From Streptomyces seoulensis (GTDB lineage Bacteria > Actinomycetota > Actinomycetes > Streptomycetales > Streptomycetaceae): 64,000 bases of DNA. The stretch covers positions 868,001 to 932,000 of the forward strand of contig NZ_CP032229.1 in assembly GCF_004328625.1 (NCBI RefSeq). The letters are read 5' to 3'. Below are positions 50,654 to 63,319 of this stretch, piece by piece; position 1 is the stretch's first letter, and every line of letters starts with the position of its first letter. Below the pieces are notes generated by a model, which was not told where the DNA came from, ran no database searches, and saw only the letters and a list, made by a program, of their open reading frames with translations. Both the position numbers and the translations under genes were made by a program.

Positions 50654-51936
50654 GTGAGCTTCCCGTCCATGAGCGTGGCCTTGCCCCGCAGCCAGGTGTG
50701 GGTGACACGGCCCGGCAGCTCGCGGCCCTCGTAGGGGGTGTTGCGGCTGCGCGAGGCGAAGCGCGCGGGGTCCACCTGTCCACGGTAGGCCGTGTCCACG
50801 AGGGTGAGGTTGGCGGGCTCGCCCGCGGCGACGGGGCGGCCGTGGCCGGCGGCGCCGCCGATCCGGGCCGGGGTGAAGGACATCCGGTCGGCGACCGCGG
50901 CCCAGTCCAGCAGGCCGGTCTCCACCATGGTCTCCTGCACCACGGACAGCGCGGTCTCCAGGCCGACCATGCCCATGGCGGCCGCGGCCCACTCGCAGTC
51001 CTTGTCCTCGTGCGGGTGCGGGGCGTGGTCGGTGGCGACGATGTCGATCGTGCCGTCCGCCAGCGCCTCCCGCAGGGCGCGGACATCGCGCTCGGTGCGC
51101 AGCGGCGGGTTCACCTTGTAGGCGGGGTTGTAGGTGCGCACCATCTCCTCGGTGAGGAGCAGGTGGTGCGGGCACACCTCGGCGGTGACGTCGATGCCCC
51201 GGGACTTGGCCCAGCGGATGATCTCCACCGAGCCGGCCGTGGAGAGGTGGCAGATGTGCAGCCGGGAGCCGACGTGCTCGGCGAGCAGCACGTCCCGCGC
51301 GATGATCGACTCCTCGGCGACGGCCGGCCAGCCGCCCAGGCCCAGCTCGGCGGAGACGACGCCCTCGTTCATCTGGGCGCCCTCGGTGAGCCGGGGCTCC
51401 TGGGCGTGCTGGGCGACGACCCCGCCGAACGCCTTCACGTACTCCAGGGCGCGGCGCATGATGACCGCGTCGTCCACGCACTTGCCGTCGTCGGAGAAGA
51501 CGCTGACCTCGGCGGCCGAGTCGTGCATGGCGCCCAGCTCGGCCAGCTTCTTGCCCTCCAGGCCCACGGTGACGGCGCCGATGGGGCGTACGTCGCAGTA
51601 GCCGGACTCCTTGCCGAGCCGCCAGACCTGCTCGACCACGCCGGCGGTGTCGGCGACCGGGAAGGTGTTGGCCATGGCGAAGACGGCGGTGAAGCCGCCG
51701 GAGGCGGCGGCGCGGGTGCCGGTGAGCACGGTCTCGGAGTCCTCGCGGCCCGGCTCGCGCAGATGGGTGTGCAGGTCGACCAGGCCCGGCAGCAGCACCT
51801 TGCCATCGGCCTCGATCACCTCAGCGCCCTCGGCGCTCAGCCCGGTGCCGACCGCCGCGATCAGCTCGCCGTCGATCAGGACGTCCTGCGGCTCGCCCCC
51901 GAGGACCTTCGCACCACGGATCAGGATCTTGCTCAT
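50650..51936 (-). CDS. pyrC: Dihydroorotase
   Basis: Cyclises carbamoyl aspartate to dihydroorotate. The 428-residue amidohydrolase from ATG 51936 has the class I metal site [24 protein letters not shown], the later His ligands [11 protein letters not shown] and [11 protein letters not shown], and the catalytic Asp in [12 protein letters not shown]. It lies 5 nt after pyrB. Confidence 0.97.
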   Translation of the reverse strand: MSKILIRGAKVLGGEPQDVLIDGELIAAVGTGLSAEGAEVIEADGKVLLPGLVDLHTHLREPGREDSETVLTGTRAAASGGFTAVFAMANTFPVADTAGVVEQVWRLGKESGYCDVRPIGAVTVGLEGKKLAELGAMHDSAAEVSVFSDDGKCVDDAVIMRRALEYVKAFGGVVAQHAQEPRLTEGAQMNEGVVSAELGLGGWPAVAEESIIARDVLLAEHVGSRLHICHLSTAGSVEIIRWAKSRGIDVTAEVCPHHLLLTEEMVRTYNPAYKVNPPLRTERDVRALREALADGTIDIVATDHAPHPHEDKDCEWAAAAMGMVGLETALSVVQETMVETGLLDWAAVADRMSFTPARIGGAAGHGRPVAAGEPANLTLVDTAYRGQVDPARFASRSRNTPYEGRELPGRVTHTWLRGKATLMDGKLT

Positions 51937-51941
51937 GGGTC

Positions 51942-52934
51942 TTACTTCTCCTCGGTACGAAGGTGGGAGGTGGCGGGCTGGGCGCCGGCGGGCTCGTTGC
52001 CGCCGAGCAGCAGGTACAGGACGGCCATGCGGATGGAGACGCCGTTGGCGACCTGCTCCACGACCGTGCAGCGGTCGGAGTCGGCGACCTCGGCGGTGAT
52101 CTCCATGCCCCGGACCATGGGGCCGGGGTGCATCACGATGGCGTGCTCCGGCAGCCTGGCCATCCGGTCGCCGTCGAGGCCGTAGCGGCGGGAGTACTCG
52201 CGCTCGGTGGGGAAGAACGCGGCGTTCATCCGCTCGCGCTGGACGCGGAGCATCATCACCGCGTCGGACTTGGGCAGCGTGGAGTCGAGGTCGTAGGAGA
52301 CCTCGCAGGGCCAGGTCTCCACGCCGACCGGGAGCAGGGTGGGCGGGGCGACCAGGGTGACCTCGGCGCCCAGGGTGTGCAGCAGGTCCACGTTGGAGCG
52401 GGCGACCCGGCTGTGCAGGACGTCGCCGACGAGGGTGACGCGCTTGCCGTCGAGGTCCCGGCCGAGCCCGGCGTCGGCGCCGATCAGGCGGCGGCGCATG
52501 GTGAAGGCGTCCAGCAGGGCCTGGGTGGGGTGCTGGTGGGTGCCGTCGCCGGCGTTGATGACCGGGGCGTCGATCCAGCCGGAGTTGGCGAGGCGGTAGG
52601 GGGCGCCGGAGGCGCTGTGCCGGATGACGACGGCGTCCACGCCCATCGCCTCCAGCGTCTGGACGGTGTCCTTCAGCGACTCGCCCTTGGAGACGCTGGA
52701 GCCCTTGGCCGCGAAGTTGATGACATCGGCGGAGAGGCGCTTCTCGGCGGCCTCGAACGAGATCCGGGTGCGGGTCGAGTCCTCGAAGAAGAGGTTGCAG
52801 ACCGTGCGGCCGCGCAGGGTCGGCAGTTTCTTGATCGGCCGGTCCGCGACCCGGGCCATCTCCTCGGCGGTGTCGAGGATCAGGACGGCGTCGTCGCGGG
52901 TGAGGTCGGCGGCCGAGATGAGATGACGCTGCAT
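51942..52934 (-). CDS. pyrB: Aspartate carbamoyltransferase catalytic chain
   Basis: Condenses carbamoyl phosphate with aspartate. The 330-residue protein from ATG 52934 has [23 protein letters not shown] (carbamoyl-phosphate loop), [32 protein letters not shown] and the [10 protein letters not shown] helix. There is no pyrI gene, as expected in actinobacteria. It lies 91 nt downstream of pyrR on the same strand, and a second PyrR loop was not found in that gap. Confidence 0.97.
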   Translation of the reverse strand: MQRHLISAADLTRDDAVLILDTAEEMARVADRPIKKLPTLRGRTVCNLFFEDSTRTRISFEAAEKRLSADVINFAAKGSSVSKGESLKDTVQTLEAMGVDAVVIRHSASGAPYRLANSGWIDAPVINAGDGTHQHPTQALLDAFTMRRRLIGADAGLGRDLDGKRVTLVGDVLHSRVARSNVDLLHTLGAEVTLVAPPTLLPVGVETWPCEVSYDLDSTLPKSDAVMMLRVQRERMNAAFFPTEREYSRRYGLDGDRMARLPEHAIVMHPGPMVRGMEITAEVADSDRCTVVEQVANGVSIRMAVLYLLLGGNEPAGAQPATSHLRTEEK

Positions 52935-53025
52935 CTGTCAGGCTCCGTAAGGCAGTTAATACGGGAGGTTTCGGGCGGACCTGGGTGCGCCGGGGCACGC
53001 CTGAGCGGCCGGGCACCCGGAAGCG

Positions 53026-53634
<609 letters not shown>

Positions 53635-53751
53635 CTTTAAAGGACGTCGGATTTGCGCCAACCAGCCTAGCAGGTCGCCGGAGGGCCTTGTTCACCCGCT
53701 TGGCCCAACGGGCGGCCACTACCACGGAAGAGTCGGTGTGGACCATTCGGC

Positions 53752-53794
53752 TTGACGCAGGAGAATCACGCTGCGTAACCTCACAGTGAGTTAC
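53752..53794 (+). promoter_or_regulatory. bldD promoter with overlapping BldD-type inverted repeat
   Basis: TTGACG (53752-53757) and TAACCT (53776-53781) with an 18-bp spacer form a good sigma-70 promoter, about 70 nt ahead of the bldD ATG. GTAACCTCAC then A then GTGAGTTAC (53775-53794) is an inverted repeat with one bulged base over the -10 and start. BldD is known to repress its own promoter. Confidence 0.65.
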
Positions 53795-53850
53795 CAGCCG
53801 CGCGGTGGGATCACCTGCCGCCCGCGTCTACACAGTGTCCGGGGAGCTAT

Positions 53851-54351
53851 ATGTCCAGCGAATACGCCAAACAGCTCGGGGCCAAGCTCCGGGCCATCCG
53901 CACCCAGCAGGGCCTTTCCCTCCACGGTGTCGAGGAGAAGTCCCAGGGGCGCTGGAAGGCCGTGGTGGTCGGTTCCTACGAGCGCGGCGACCGTGCCGTG
54001 ACCGTGCAGCGCCTGGCCGAGCTGGCCGATTTCTACGGCGTTCCGGTGCAGGAGCTGCTGCCGGGCACCACGCCGGGCGGGGCCGCCGAGCCGCCGCCGA
54101 AGCTGGTCCTGGACCTGGAGCGGCTGGCCACCGTGCCGGCCGAGAAGGCGGGCCCCCTCCAGCGGTACGCGGCGACGATCCAGTCCCAGCGCGGCGACTA
54201 CAACGGCAAGGTGCTGTCGATCCGCCAGGACGACCTGCGCACCCTCGCCGTCATCTACGACCAGTCCCCCTCGGTCCTCACCGAGCAGCTCATCAGCTGG
54301 GGCGTCCTGGACGCGGACGCGCGCCGCGCGGTCGCCCACGAGGACAACTAG
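53851..54351 (+). CDS. bldD: Developmental master regulator BldD
   Basis: A 166-residue repressor that, bound to tetrameric cyclic-di-GMP, holds off sporulation genes. From ATG 53851: residues ~8-70 are a XRE helix-turn-helix (LGAKLRAIRTQQGLSLHGVEEKS; RGDRAVTVQRLAELADFYG). The C-terminal domain has the cyclic-di-GMP signature RGD-x8-RQDD, with Arg114, Asp116, Arg125 and Asp128 at the positions known from the S. coelicolor structure. It diverges from pyrR and ends at a strong hairpin. Confidence 0.98.
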   Translation: MSSEYAKQLGAKLRAIRTQQGLSLHGVEEKSQGRWKAVVVGSYERGDRAVTVQRLAELADFYGVPVQELLPGTTPGGAAEPPPKLVLDLERLATVPAEKAGPLQRYAATIQSQRGDYNGKVLSIRQDDLRTLAVIYDQSPSVLTEQLISWGVLDADARRAVAHEDN

Positions 54352-54377
54352 CCCTCGGGCTCAGCAGCAGAAACGTG

Positions 54378-54418
54378 CCGCCGGGGTGGCGGGGAGACGA
54401 TCTCTGCCACCCCGGCGG
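54378..54418 (+). terminator. Terminator after bldD
   Basis: CCGCCGGGGTGGC (54378-54390) and GCCACCCCGGCGG (54406-54418) form a perfect 13-bp stem, followed by TTTCCTTGT, 27 nt past the bldD stop. Confidence 0.85.
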
Positions 54419-54440
54419 TTTCCTTGTATGCCCCCGAGAA

Positions 54441-54482
54441 CGCCGGAGGGCCCGCAGCAGGCGTGCTGCGGGCCCTCCGGCG
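54441..54482. terminator. 19-bp terminator after nusB (bidirectional)
   Basis: CGCCGGAGGGCCCGCAGCA (54441-54459) and TGCTGCGGGCCCTCCGGCG (54464-54482) make the longest perfect hairpin in the window, 19 bp with a GGCG loop. It stands between convergent bldD and nusB, 14 nt past the nusB stop. Confidence 0.85.
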
Positions 54483-54496
54483 TCTTGTCGTACCGG

Positions 54497-54931
54497 TTAC
54501 GCCTCGTCCCGGCGCAGGCCGGGCTTCAGCTCCTTGAAGCGGCCCAGGAGGCCGTTCACGAAGGCCGGCGACTCGTCCGTGGAGAACTCCTTCGCGAGCT
54601 GCACCATCTCGTCGAGGACGACCGCGTCCGGGGTCTCGTCCTCCCAGATCAGCTCGTACGCGCCGAGGCGCAGGAGGTTGCGGTCGACGACCGGCATCCG
54701 GTCGAGCGTCCAGCCCACCGCGTACTGGGCGATCAGGTCGTCGATACGGCGGGCGCGCTCGGCGTACCCCTCGACGAGCTGCATGGTGTACTCGCTGACG
54801 GGCGGCTGCCGGGTGTCGCTCCGGGAGAGCCGGACCCAGTCGGCGAGGACCGTGATGACATCGGTGCCGCGCTGGTCACCCTCGAAGAGGATCTGGAAGG
54901 CGCGCTTGCGGGCCGTGTTGCGGGCGGCCAC
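54497..54931 (-). CDS. nusB: Transcription antitermination factor NusB
   Basis: A 144-residue all-helical protein from GTG 54931 that binds boxA RNA with NusE/S10 in rRNA antitermination. It shows RNTARKRAFQILFEGDQRGTD (RNA-binding Arg helix), LVEGYAERARRIDDLIAQYAVGWTLDRM and the NLLRLGAYELIWEDETPDAVVLDEMVQLAKEFSTDESPAFVNGLLGRF signature. It starts 2 nt after the efp stop, so the pair is one transcript. Confidence 0.97.
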   Translation of the reverse strand: MAARNTARKRAFQILFEGDQRGTDVITVLADWVRLSRSDTRQPPVSEYTMQLVEGYAERARRIDDLIAQYAVGWTLDRMPVVDRNLLRLGAYELIWEDETPDAVVLDEMVQLAKEFSTDESPAFVNGLLGRFKELKPGLRRDEA

Positions 54932-54933
54932 GG

Positions 54934-55500
54934 TTAGCTGTTCACCCGGCCGAGGTAGTCGCTCGTGCGGGTGTCGACCTTGATCTTCTCGCCCGTGGTG
55001 ATGAAGAGCGGGACCTGGATCTGGTGGCCGGTCTCCAGGATGGCGGGCTTGGTGCCACCGGTGGAGCGGTCGCCCTGGACGCCCGGCTCGGTCTCCTGGA
55101 TGACCAGCTCGACGGCGGCCGGCAGCTCCACGAAGAGCACCTCGCCCTCGTGCTGGGCGACGACGGCGGTGAAGCCCTCGATCAGGAAGTTCGCGGCGTC
55201 GCCGACGGCCTTCGGGTCGATGTGGAGCTGGTCGTACGTCTCCATGTCCATGAAGACGAAGTACTCGCCGTCCTTGTACGAGTACTGCATGTCGCGCTTG
55301 TCGACGGTGGCCGTCTCGACCTTGACACCGGCGTTGAAGGTCTTGTCGACCACCTTGCCGGAGAGGACGTTCTTGAGCTTGGTGCGCACGAAGGCCGGGC
55401 CCTTACCGGGCTTGACGTGCTGGAACTCGACGACGGACCAAAGCTGGCCCCCGTCGAGCTTGAGCACCATGCCGTTCTTGAGGTCGTTCGTGGAAGCCAC
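54934..55500 (-). CDS. efp: Translation elongation factor P
   Basis: Relieves ribosome stalling at polyproline. The 188-residue protein starts at GTG 55500. It shows the three-domain layout with [23 protein letters not shown], where Lys33 in the PGKGP loop is the ribosome-contacting residue; actinobacterial EF-P uses this as an unmodified lysine. No epmA/epmB genes are near, consistent with that. The end is [28 protein letters not shown]. Upstream is an M24-family gene, the usual neighbour. Confidence 0.97.
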   Translation of the reverse strand: MASTNDLKNGMVLKLDGGQLWSVVEFQHVKPGKGPAFVRTKLKNVLSGKVVDKTFNAGVKVETATVDKRDMQYSYKDGEYFVFMDMETYDQLHIDPKAVGDAANFLIEGFTAVVAQHEGEVLFVELPAAVELVIQETEPGVQGDRSTGGTKPAILETGHQIQVPLFITTGEKIKVDTRTSDYLGRVNS

Positions 55501-55549
55501 GGTTGCGGAATCTCCTGGACTGACGTACGACCCCGGCGCACGCTCCTGT

Positions 55550-56665
55550 CTACAGGGCGAGCAGTTCCTTGGTCGTGATGGTGAGTAGCTCGGGTCCGCC
55601 GTCCGCCTCGGGGCGGACGACGAGCGTGTCATCGATCCGGACTCCGCCCCGGCCCGGAAGGTGGACCCCCGGCTCGACGGTGACCGGCACGCAAGCGTCA
55701 AGTTTACCCATGGCCGCGGGGGCGAGCTGCGGGTCCTCGTCGATTTCGAGCCCGACGCCGTGTCCGGTGGCCGCCTGGAGGGCCGCGCCGTGTCCGGCGG
55801 AGTCCAGCACCTGGCGCGCGGCCCGGTCCACGTCACGGCAGGCCGCGCCCGGTACGAGGGCCTCGCGGCCCGCCCGTTGGGCGGCGAAGACCAGGTCGTA
55901 CAGCTCGACCTGCCAGTCGGCCGGCGAGGTGCCGATGACGAAGGTCCGGCCGATCTCGCACCGGTAACCGCGGTAGGCGGCGCCCAGGCAGACGGAGAGG
56001 AAGTCGCCCTCCTCCACCCGCCGGTCGGTGGGGCGGTGGCCCGGACGGCCGGAGTTGGGGCCGGTGGCGACCGAGGTCGGGAAGGCCGGGCCCTCGGCGC
56101 CGTGGTCGACCAGCCGCCGCTCCAGCTCCAGCGCGAGGTGCCGCTCGGTGCGGCCGACCAGGATCGACTCCAGCAGCTCGCCGAGGGCCTGGTCGGCGAT
56201 CTCGGCGCCGATGCGCAGGCAGGAGATCTCCTCCTCGTCCTTGATCAGCCTGAGCTGCTCCACGGCCGTGCCGAGCCCGGCGAGCCGCAGCTTCGGCGCG
56301 ACGGCGTCCAGGGCGCGGTAGCGGGCCACGGTGAGGTGGTGCTCCTCCACGGCGAGGGCCTCGCTGCCCTGGTTCCCGGCCAGGTCGGCGGCGGCCACGG
56401 CCGGGTCGCGTCCGGGCGTGGACAGGATGTGCAGGACCAGGGACTCGTCGGGGCGCCCGTCCGCCGGCCGGTCCTCCGGCGGGACGGGGCACACCAACTG
56501 GTCGCGCTGGTCCTGGTCTCTGCCGAGCAGCAGGACGGCGCCCTGGGGCGCGGCGCCCGCCAGGTAGCGCACATTGGCGGGGCGGGAGATGAGCGCTGCC
56601 GCGGTACCGGCCGCGTTGCAGCGTTCCCTCAGCCGGGATCGGCGGGTCGCGTACACCTCTGACAT
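55550..56665 (-). CDS. M24 (pita-bread) family protein with degenerate metal site
   Basis: A 371-residue protein from ATG 56665, with a creatinase-like N-domain (~1-130) and the pita-bread C-domain (~135-370). M24 enzymes normally bind two metals by D, D, H, E, E. Here the matching positions are Cys226 ([10 protein letters not shown]), Glu237 (YRCEIGRTF), His302 (TGHGVGLEI), Glu331 (VTVEPGVH) and Asp345 (VRIDDTLVV), so three of five ligands are changed. It may be inactive or have altered metal use. Xaa-Pro peptidase genes commonly precede efp; order here is M24-efp-nusB, all minus strand, with 49 nt to efp. Confidence 0.85.
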   Translation of the reverse strand: MSEVYATRRSRLRERCNAAGTAAALISRPANVRYLAGAAPQGAVLLLGRDQDQRDQLVCPVPPEDRPADGRPDESLVLHILSTPGRDPAVAAADLAGNQGSEALAVEEHHLTVARYRALDAVAPKLRLAGLGTAVEQLRLIKDEEEISCLRIGAEIADQALGELLESILVGRTERHLALELERRLVDHGAEGPAFPTSVATGPNSGRPGHRPTDRRVEEGDFLSVCLGAAYRGYRCEIGRTFVIGTSPADWQVELYDLVFAAQRAGREALVPGAACRDVDRAARQVLDSAGHGAALQAATGHGVGLEIDEDPQLAPAAMGKLDACVPVTVEPGVHLPGRGGVRIDDTLVVRPEADGGPELLTITTKELLAL

Positions 56666-56735
56666 GAGACGAGCGTAGAAGTTGTGTCCGGTTTGTGCCG
56701 GTCGGCGAGGGCCGAGTGGGGTGCGGGCGGTGTCC

Positions 56736-57608
56736 CTACCAGTTCGGCGGGCTGGTGATCGCGCGCCCCAGCACCTCGTCCAGCACCCGCGCGGTGCCCG
56801 GGACGTCCAACTGGGAGTTGTCGATGATGGGCAGCCCGGAGCCGTACCAGCCGGCCATGCGGCCGTGGATGCGGGCCACCTCCTCGTCGGTGAGGCGGCG
56901 GTTGCCCGAGCGCTCGGCGTTGCGCTCCAGGACGATGTCCAGCCCCGGCAGCAGCACCACCGGGAGCAGGCCGGGGCCCACATGGCGCTTCCAGCCGCCG
57001 AGCCCCACCACCGGGCGGTCGGGGAAGACGGCGTCGTCGAGGATGCAGGAGATCCCGTTGGCCAGGAAGTTGCGGGCGGCGAAGCCGCAGGTGCGGCGGG
57101 CCAGGCGGTACTGGGCCTCGGAGTGGTCGTTCCACCCGGTCTGCGGGTCGGCGAAGCCGGAGCGGACCCACTCGCGGACGTCGTCGAGGCTGATGTGGGC
57201 GGTGGGCACCCGGCGGTGGTCGGCCCAGTACTTGGCCACGCTGGTCTTGCCCGCGCCCGCCGGGCCGATCAGCAGCACGGCGAGCGTGGTGGCCGAGGGG
57301 TCGGGCGCGGTCAGGTGGGGCGGCGCGGCGGGCACGCCCACGGGACCGCCGGGCGGCAGCCTCACATGCCCGGAGGCGTCGGGCGCGGGCGGCGGGGCCA
57401 CCGGGTGCTGCGGAGCGGGCTGGTGGGGAGCGGGCTGCTGCGGGACCGGGACCTGCGCGGGCGGAGCCGGCGGCGCGGGCGGTACGGGTCCCGAGAAGCC
57501 GGGCGGTGGCACGCCGGGCCCCTGTGGCGCCCCCGCGGCCCAGGTGGTGTGCGGCCCGTGCCCCGGCTGGTGGGGCGGCGGCAGCGGAGATCCCACTGCG
57601 TGCTGCAT
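56736..57608 (-). CDS. P-loop ATPase with proline-rich N-terminus
   Basis: A 290-residue protein. ATG 57608 is chosen (GGAG 9 nt upstream); ATG 57623 is in frame. Residues 1-105 are Pro/Gln-rich and likely disordered. The C-terminal AAA/kinase-like domain has Walker A IGPAGAGKTSVAKYW (115-122), a strand-turn SLDDVREWVRSGF, CILDDAVFPDRP (Walker B-like) and EEVARIHGRMAGWY, as in small zeta-toxin/polynucleotide-kinase-like ATPases of actinobacteria. Function is unknown. It lies between aroB and the M24 gene and is conserved there in Streptomyces, as far as I remember. Confidence 0.7.
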   Translation of the reverse strand: MQHAVGSPLPPPHQPGHGPHTTWAAGAPQGPGVPPPGFSGPVPPAPPAPPAQVPVPQQPAPHQPAPQHPVAPPPAPDASGHVRLPPGGPVGVPAAPPHLTAPDPSATTLAVLLIGPAGAGKTSVAKYWADHRRVPTAHISLDDVREWVRSGFADPQTGWNDHSEAQYRLARRTCGFAARNFLANGISCILDDAVFPDRPVVGLGGWKRHVGPGLLPVVLLPGLDIVLERNAERSGNRRLTDEEVARIHGRMAGWYGSGLPIIDNSQLDVPGTARVLDEVLGRAITSPPNW

Positions 57609-57681
57609 CCGTTGCCACTCCATCTCGTACACGCACTCGGCGCCGGAAGGCGGGTACGGAGCCCGCACCCTACCGAACGGT

Positions 57682-57722
57682 ACCGCCCCCGGCCGTCATT
57701 CGGTGAAACGGCCGGGGGCGGT
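57682..57722 (-). terminator. Terminator after the aro operon
   Basis: ACCGCCCCCGGCCGT (57682-57696) and ACGGCCGGGGGCGGT (57708-57722) form a perfect 15-bp stem. It lies 52 nt past the aroB stop, before the ATPase gene. Confidence 0.8.
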
Positions 57723-57774
57723 GCGAAGTGCCCGCCCCGGGTGGGGAATCGGGGCACACCGGGCGGTACGGGAC

Positions 57775-60562
<2,788 letters not shown>

Positions 60563-60738
60563 CGTTGCTCCTCAGATTTCGCGCCCGGTACTGCCCCGCT
60601 TACGCGTGTCCGCGCGTACGGCGGCGGCCCGACCGGGTGCGCGATCCCGGCCCGCCACCTCCGATCCTCCCACGCCGGGCCCGGTATCCGGGCCTCGGTC
60701 CGGATTTCGGGACCCCGGCACGGGGCGGACGCGGCGGG

Positions 60739-61578
60739 TCAGCGGGCGGCGAGGGCGCGTTCGCCCGCCCGGCGCATGGCCTCCAGCGGGGCGGGGGTGC
60801 GGCCGGTCATCCGTTCCACCTGGAGCACGGCCTGGTGGACCAGCAGGTCCAGGCCGCCGACCACGGCACCGCCGAACATCGACCAGCGGGCCGCCAGCTC
60901 GGTGGGCCAGGGGTCGTAGAGCACGTCGAAGAGGGTCGCCGGGCGCTCGGGTACGGAGCCGGCGAGGGCGTCGGCGGTGCCTGCGGGGGTGGTGGCGATC
61001 ACCAGAGGGGCGCGCAGGGCCTCGGCCGCGTCCGCCCAGTCGGCGGTGCGGACGTCCACGTCGAGGCGCTCGCCCCACTCCCGCATCTCCGCGGCGCGGG
61101 CGGCGCTGCGGACGTACACCACGACCTCACCGGGGCAGATCCGGGCGAGGGCGGCGAGCGCGGAGGAGGCGGTGGCGCCGGCGCCGAGGATGGCGGCGGA
61201 CTCCACCTCCTCGATGCCGTGCTCGCGCAGGGCGGCGACCATGCCGGGGATGTCGGTGTTGTCCCCGACCTTGCGGCCGTCCTCCGTGAACACCACGGTG
61301 TTCACCGCGTCCACGGAGGCCGCCGTCTCACTGACCTCGTCCAGCAACGGCATCACCGCCCGCTTGAGCGGCATCGTCAACGACAACCCGGCCCACTCGG
61401 GCCCGATCCCCGCGAGAAACCCGTCCAGCCCGGCCTCATCGACCTCGAACCGGTCGTACGACCAGCCGTCGAGGCCGAGTTCGGCGTAGGCCGCCCGGTG
61501 CAGCACCGGGGAGAGCGAGTGGGCGATGGGTTTGCCCAGCACGGCGGCCCGGCGGCCGCCGGTGGCTCCTGACGTCAT
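60739..61578 (-). CDS. aroE: Shikimate dehydrogenase
   Basis: Reduces 3-dehydroshikimate with NADPH. The 279-residue enzyme starts at ATG 61578, sharing one base with the mltG stop (TGATG). Shikimate site: VLGKPIAHSLSPVLHRAAY (S-x-S) and LSLTMPLKRAVMPLLDEV with the catalytic Lys; NAD(P)-domain: ILGAGATASSALAALAR and NTVVFTEDGRKVGDNTDIPGM with the catalytic Asp. It ends 176 nt before the aroC start. Confidence 0.96.
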   Translation of the reverse strand: MTSGATGGRRAAVLGKPIAHSLSPVLHRAAYAELGLDGWSYDRFEVDEAGLDGFLAGIGPEWAGLSLTMPLKRAVMPLLDEVSETAASVDAVNTVVFTEDGRKVGDNTDIPGMVAALREHGIEEVESAAILGAGATASSALAALARICPGEVVVYVRSAARAAEMREWGERLDVDVRTADWADAAEALRAPLVIATTPAGTADALAGSVPERPATLFDVLYDPWPTELAARWSMFGGAVVGGLDLLVHQAVLQVERMTGRTPAPLEAMRRAGERALAAR

Positions 61579-63197
61579 CAGTTGCCCGCCTGCTTCCGGG
61601 CCTCCTGGTACTTCTCCACGTTCCGGTTGTGCTCCTCGTTGGTGACGGCGAACACCGTCTCGTTCTCGTTGATCGAGACGAAGTAGTACCAGGGACCGGG
61701 GGTGGGCTTCAGCGCGGACTCGATGGCCTCGCTGCCGGGGTTGCTGATGGGGCCCGGCGGGAGTCCCTTGATGTCGTAGGTGTTGTACGGGTCGGCGATC
61801 TTCCGCAGATCGGCGACCGAACCGACGTCGAGGGTGCTCTGGCCCTTCAGGTAGTTGACCGTGGAGTCGAACTCCAGCCGGCCCGCCGTCTCGACGTTGT
61901 CCGGCTTGAGGCGGTTGTAGACGACGCGGGCGACCTTGCCGAAGTCGTGCTTGTACTTGCCCTCGACCTGCACGAGGCTCGCCACCGTGAGCACCTGGAG
62001 CGGGCTGCTCAGACCCAGGTCCTGCGCCTTGCCCGCGAGGTCGTACTGCTTGTACTGCTCGTTGGAGCGCTCGACCATGCTCTTCAGGACGTCCTCGGGC
62101 TTCATGCCCTTGGCCACCGCGTAGCTGGACGGGTAGAGGAAGCCCTCGAGCGGGTCCTTGATCTGCTTGTTGCTGTTCGCCCAGGAGGGCAGCCCGAGGT
62201 CCTTCCAGTCCTTCTTGGCGACCTTCGCCGTCGTGCCCTTGGCGAGCTTCAGGCGGGTGTCGATCGCCTCGTACACCCAGATGTTGCGCTTCCCCTCGGG
62301 GATGACGAGGTTGTCACGGCTCTTCGGGCTGAGCATCAGATCCACCGCGCTGGCGGCGGACATGTGCTTCTGGAGGGTGTAGATGCCGTCCTGGAGGGCC
62401 TTCGCCTTCGGGTTCGCCGCCTGGGCGGAGACGAAGGCGTCGACGCTCTGGACGACGCCCGCCTCCTTGAGCTTGCGGCCGATGTCATAGCCGCCGGCGC
62501 CCTTGGGGATGTCGACCGTCACCGTCTCGCCATTGCCGCTGCCCGCATAGTCCGGGGCCGGGGCGAAACGATTTTTGTAGAACTGGTAGCCGAAGTAGGC
62601 GACGCCGCCGAGGCCGCCGCCGAAGACGAGGACGACGACCATCAGGGCGCAGCCGGTGCGGCCCTTCTTGCTCTTGACGGGCTTGCGGCCCTTGCCGCGC
62701 CGCTCGGAGCGCTCCGGCGGGACCTCGTCGTCCTCCGGAGGCAGCAGCGGGGGCTCGTCGTCGCCCTGGGGGTCCCGGTGGCCGGGGGGCTGGGGCGGCG
62801 GGTAGGCGTCCTCGGTGCCGTAGAGGTCGGGCTGCTCGGCGCCGTAGGCGGCGGGGTGCTGCCCGTAGGGGTCGCCCGGATCGGCCGCGTAGGGCACATG
62901 GCCGTGCGTGCCCGTGGCGTCCCAGCCGCCCTGGTGCGGCTGGGGATGCGGGTGCTGACCGGTCTGCTGGGGATCGAAGTGCTGCTGGCCCTGGCCGTCG
63001 TACTGCGGGTACTGCTGACCCCCGTAGTGCGGCTGCTGGTCCTGGGACCAGCCGTCGTACTGCGGGTGCTGCGGCTGGCCGCCGTAGGGGTACTGCTGAC
63101 CCGCGTGGGCCTGCTGCGCTCCCCACCCGGCGTCCCCGTACAGCGGGTCCTCCGGATGCCACGGTTCGGTGCCTGGGCCCCGGCCATACTCAGTCAT
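61578..63197 (-). CDS. mltG: Endolytic murein transglycosylase MltG (YceG)
   Basis: Cuts nascent glycan strands in peptidoglycan to set their length. The 539-residue type II membrane protein from ATG 63197 has a long cytoplasmic N-terminus (~1-185) rich in Gln, Tyr, Pro and Gly, with repeats of the QYPYGGQPQHPQYDG type, then a K/R-rich stop and TM ~186-210 (GCALMVVVLVFGGGLGGVAYFGYQ). The extracellular part has a LysM-like module, then the YceG core with ASLVQVEGKYKHDFGKVARVVYNRL, the catalytic Glu region, and DIKGLPPGPISNPGSEAIESAL. The lengthened N-tail is typical of Streptomyces. Confidence 0.93.
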   Translation of the reverse strand: MTEYGRGPGTEPWHPEDPLYGDAGWGAQQAHAGQQYPYGGQPQHPQYDGWSQDQQPHYGGQQYPQYDGQGQQHFDPQQTGQHPHPQPHQGGWDATGTHGHVPYAADPGDPYGQHPAAYGAEQPDLYGTEDAYPPPQPPGHRDPQGDDEPPLLPPEDDEVPPERSERRGKGRKPVKSKKGRTGCALMVVVLVFGGGLGGVAYFGYQFYKNRFAPAPDYAGSGNGETVTVDIPKGAGGYDIGRKLKEAGVVQSVDAFVSAQAANPKAKALQDGIYTLQKHMSAASAVDLMLSPKSRDNLVIPEGKRNIWVYEAIDTRLKLAKGTTAKVAKKDWKDLGLPSWANSNKQIKDPLEGFLYPSSYAVAKGMKPEDVLKSMVERSNEQYKQYDLAGKAQDLGLSSPLQVLTVASLVQVEGKYKHDFGKVARVVYNRLKPDNVETAGRLEFDSTVNYLKGQSTLDVGSVADLRKIADPYNTYDIKGLPPGPISNPGSEAIESALKPTPGPWYYFVSINENETVFAVTNEEHNRNVEKYQEARKQAGN

Positions 63198-63319
63198 CGA
63201 TCCCCTAGAGCCGGGAGGCCGACGGTCGCCCGGCTCCAGGACCGGCTTCCGTTCCGCCTCTTGCTGTGCGGCGGCTGTTCGAACACCGCCGCATCGCGCG
63301 GAACGTTACCGCACCGCGA

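Noticed and set aside
60563..60738. Several GC-rich stems between aroE and aroC
   Set aside because: None is long and perfect enough to separate a terminator from background GC pairing.
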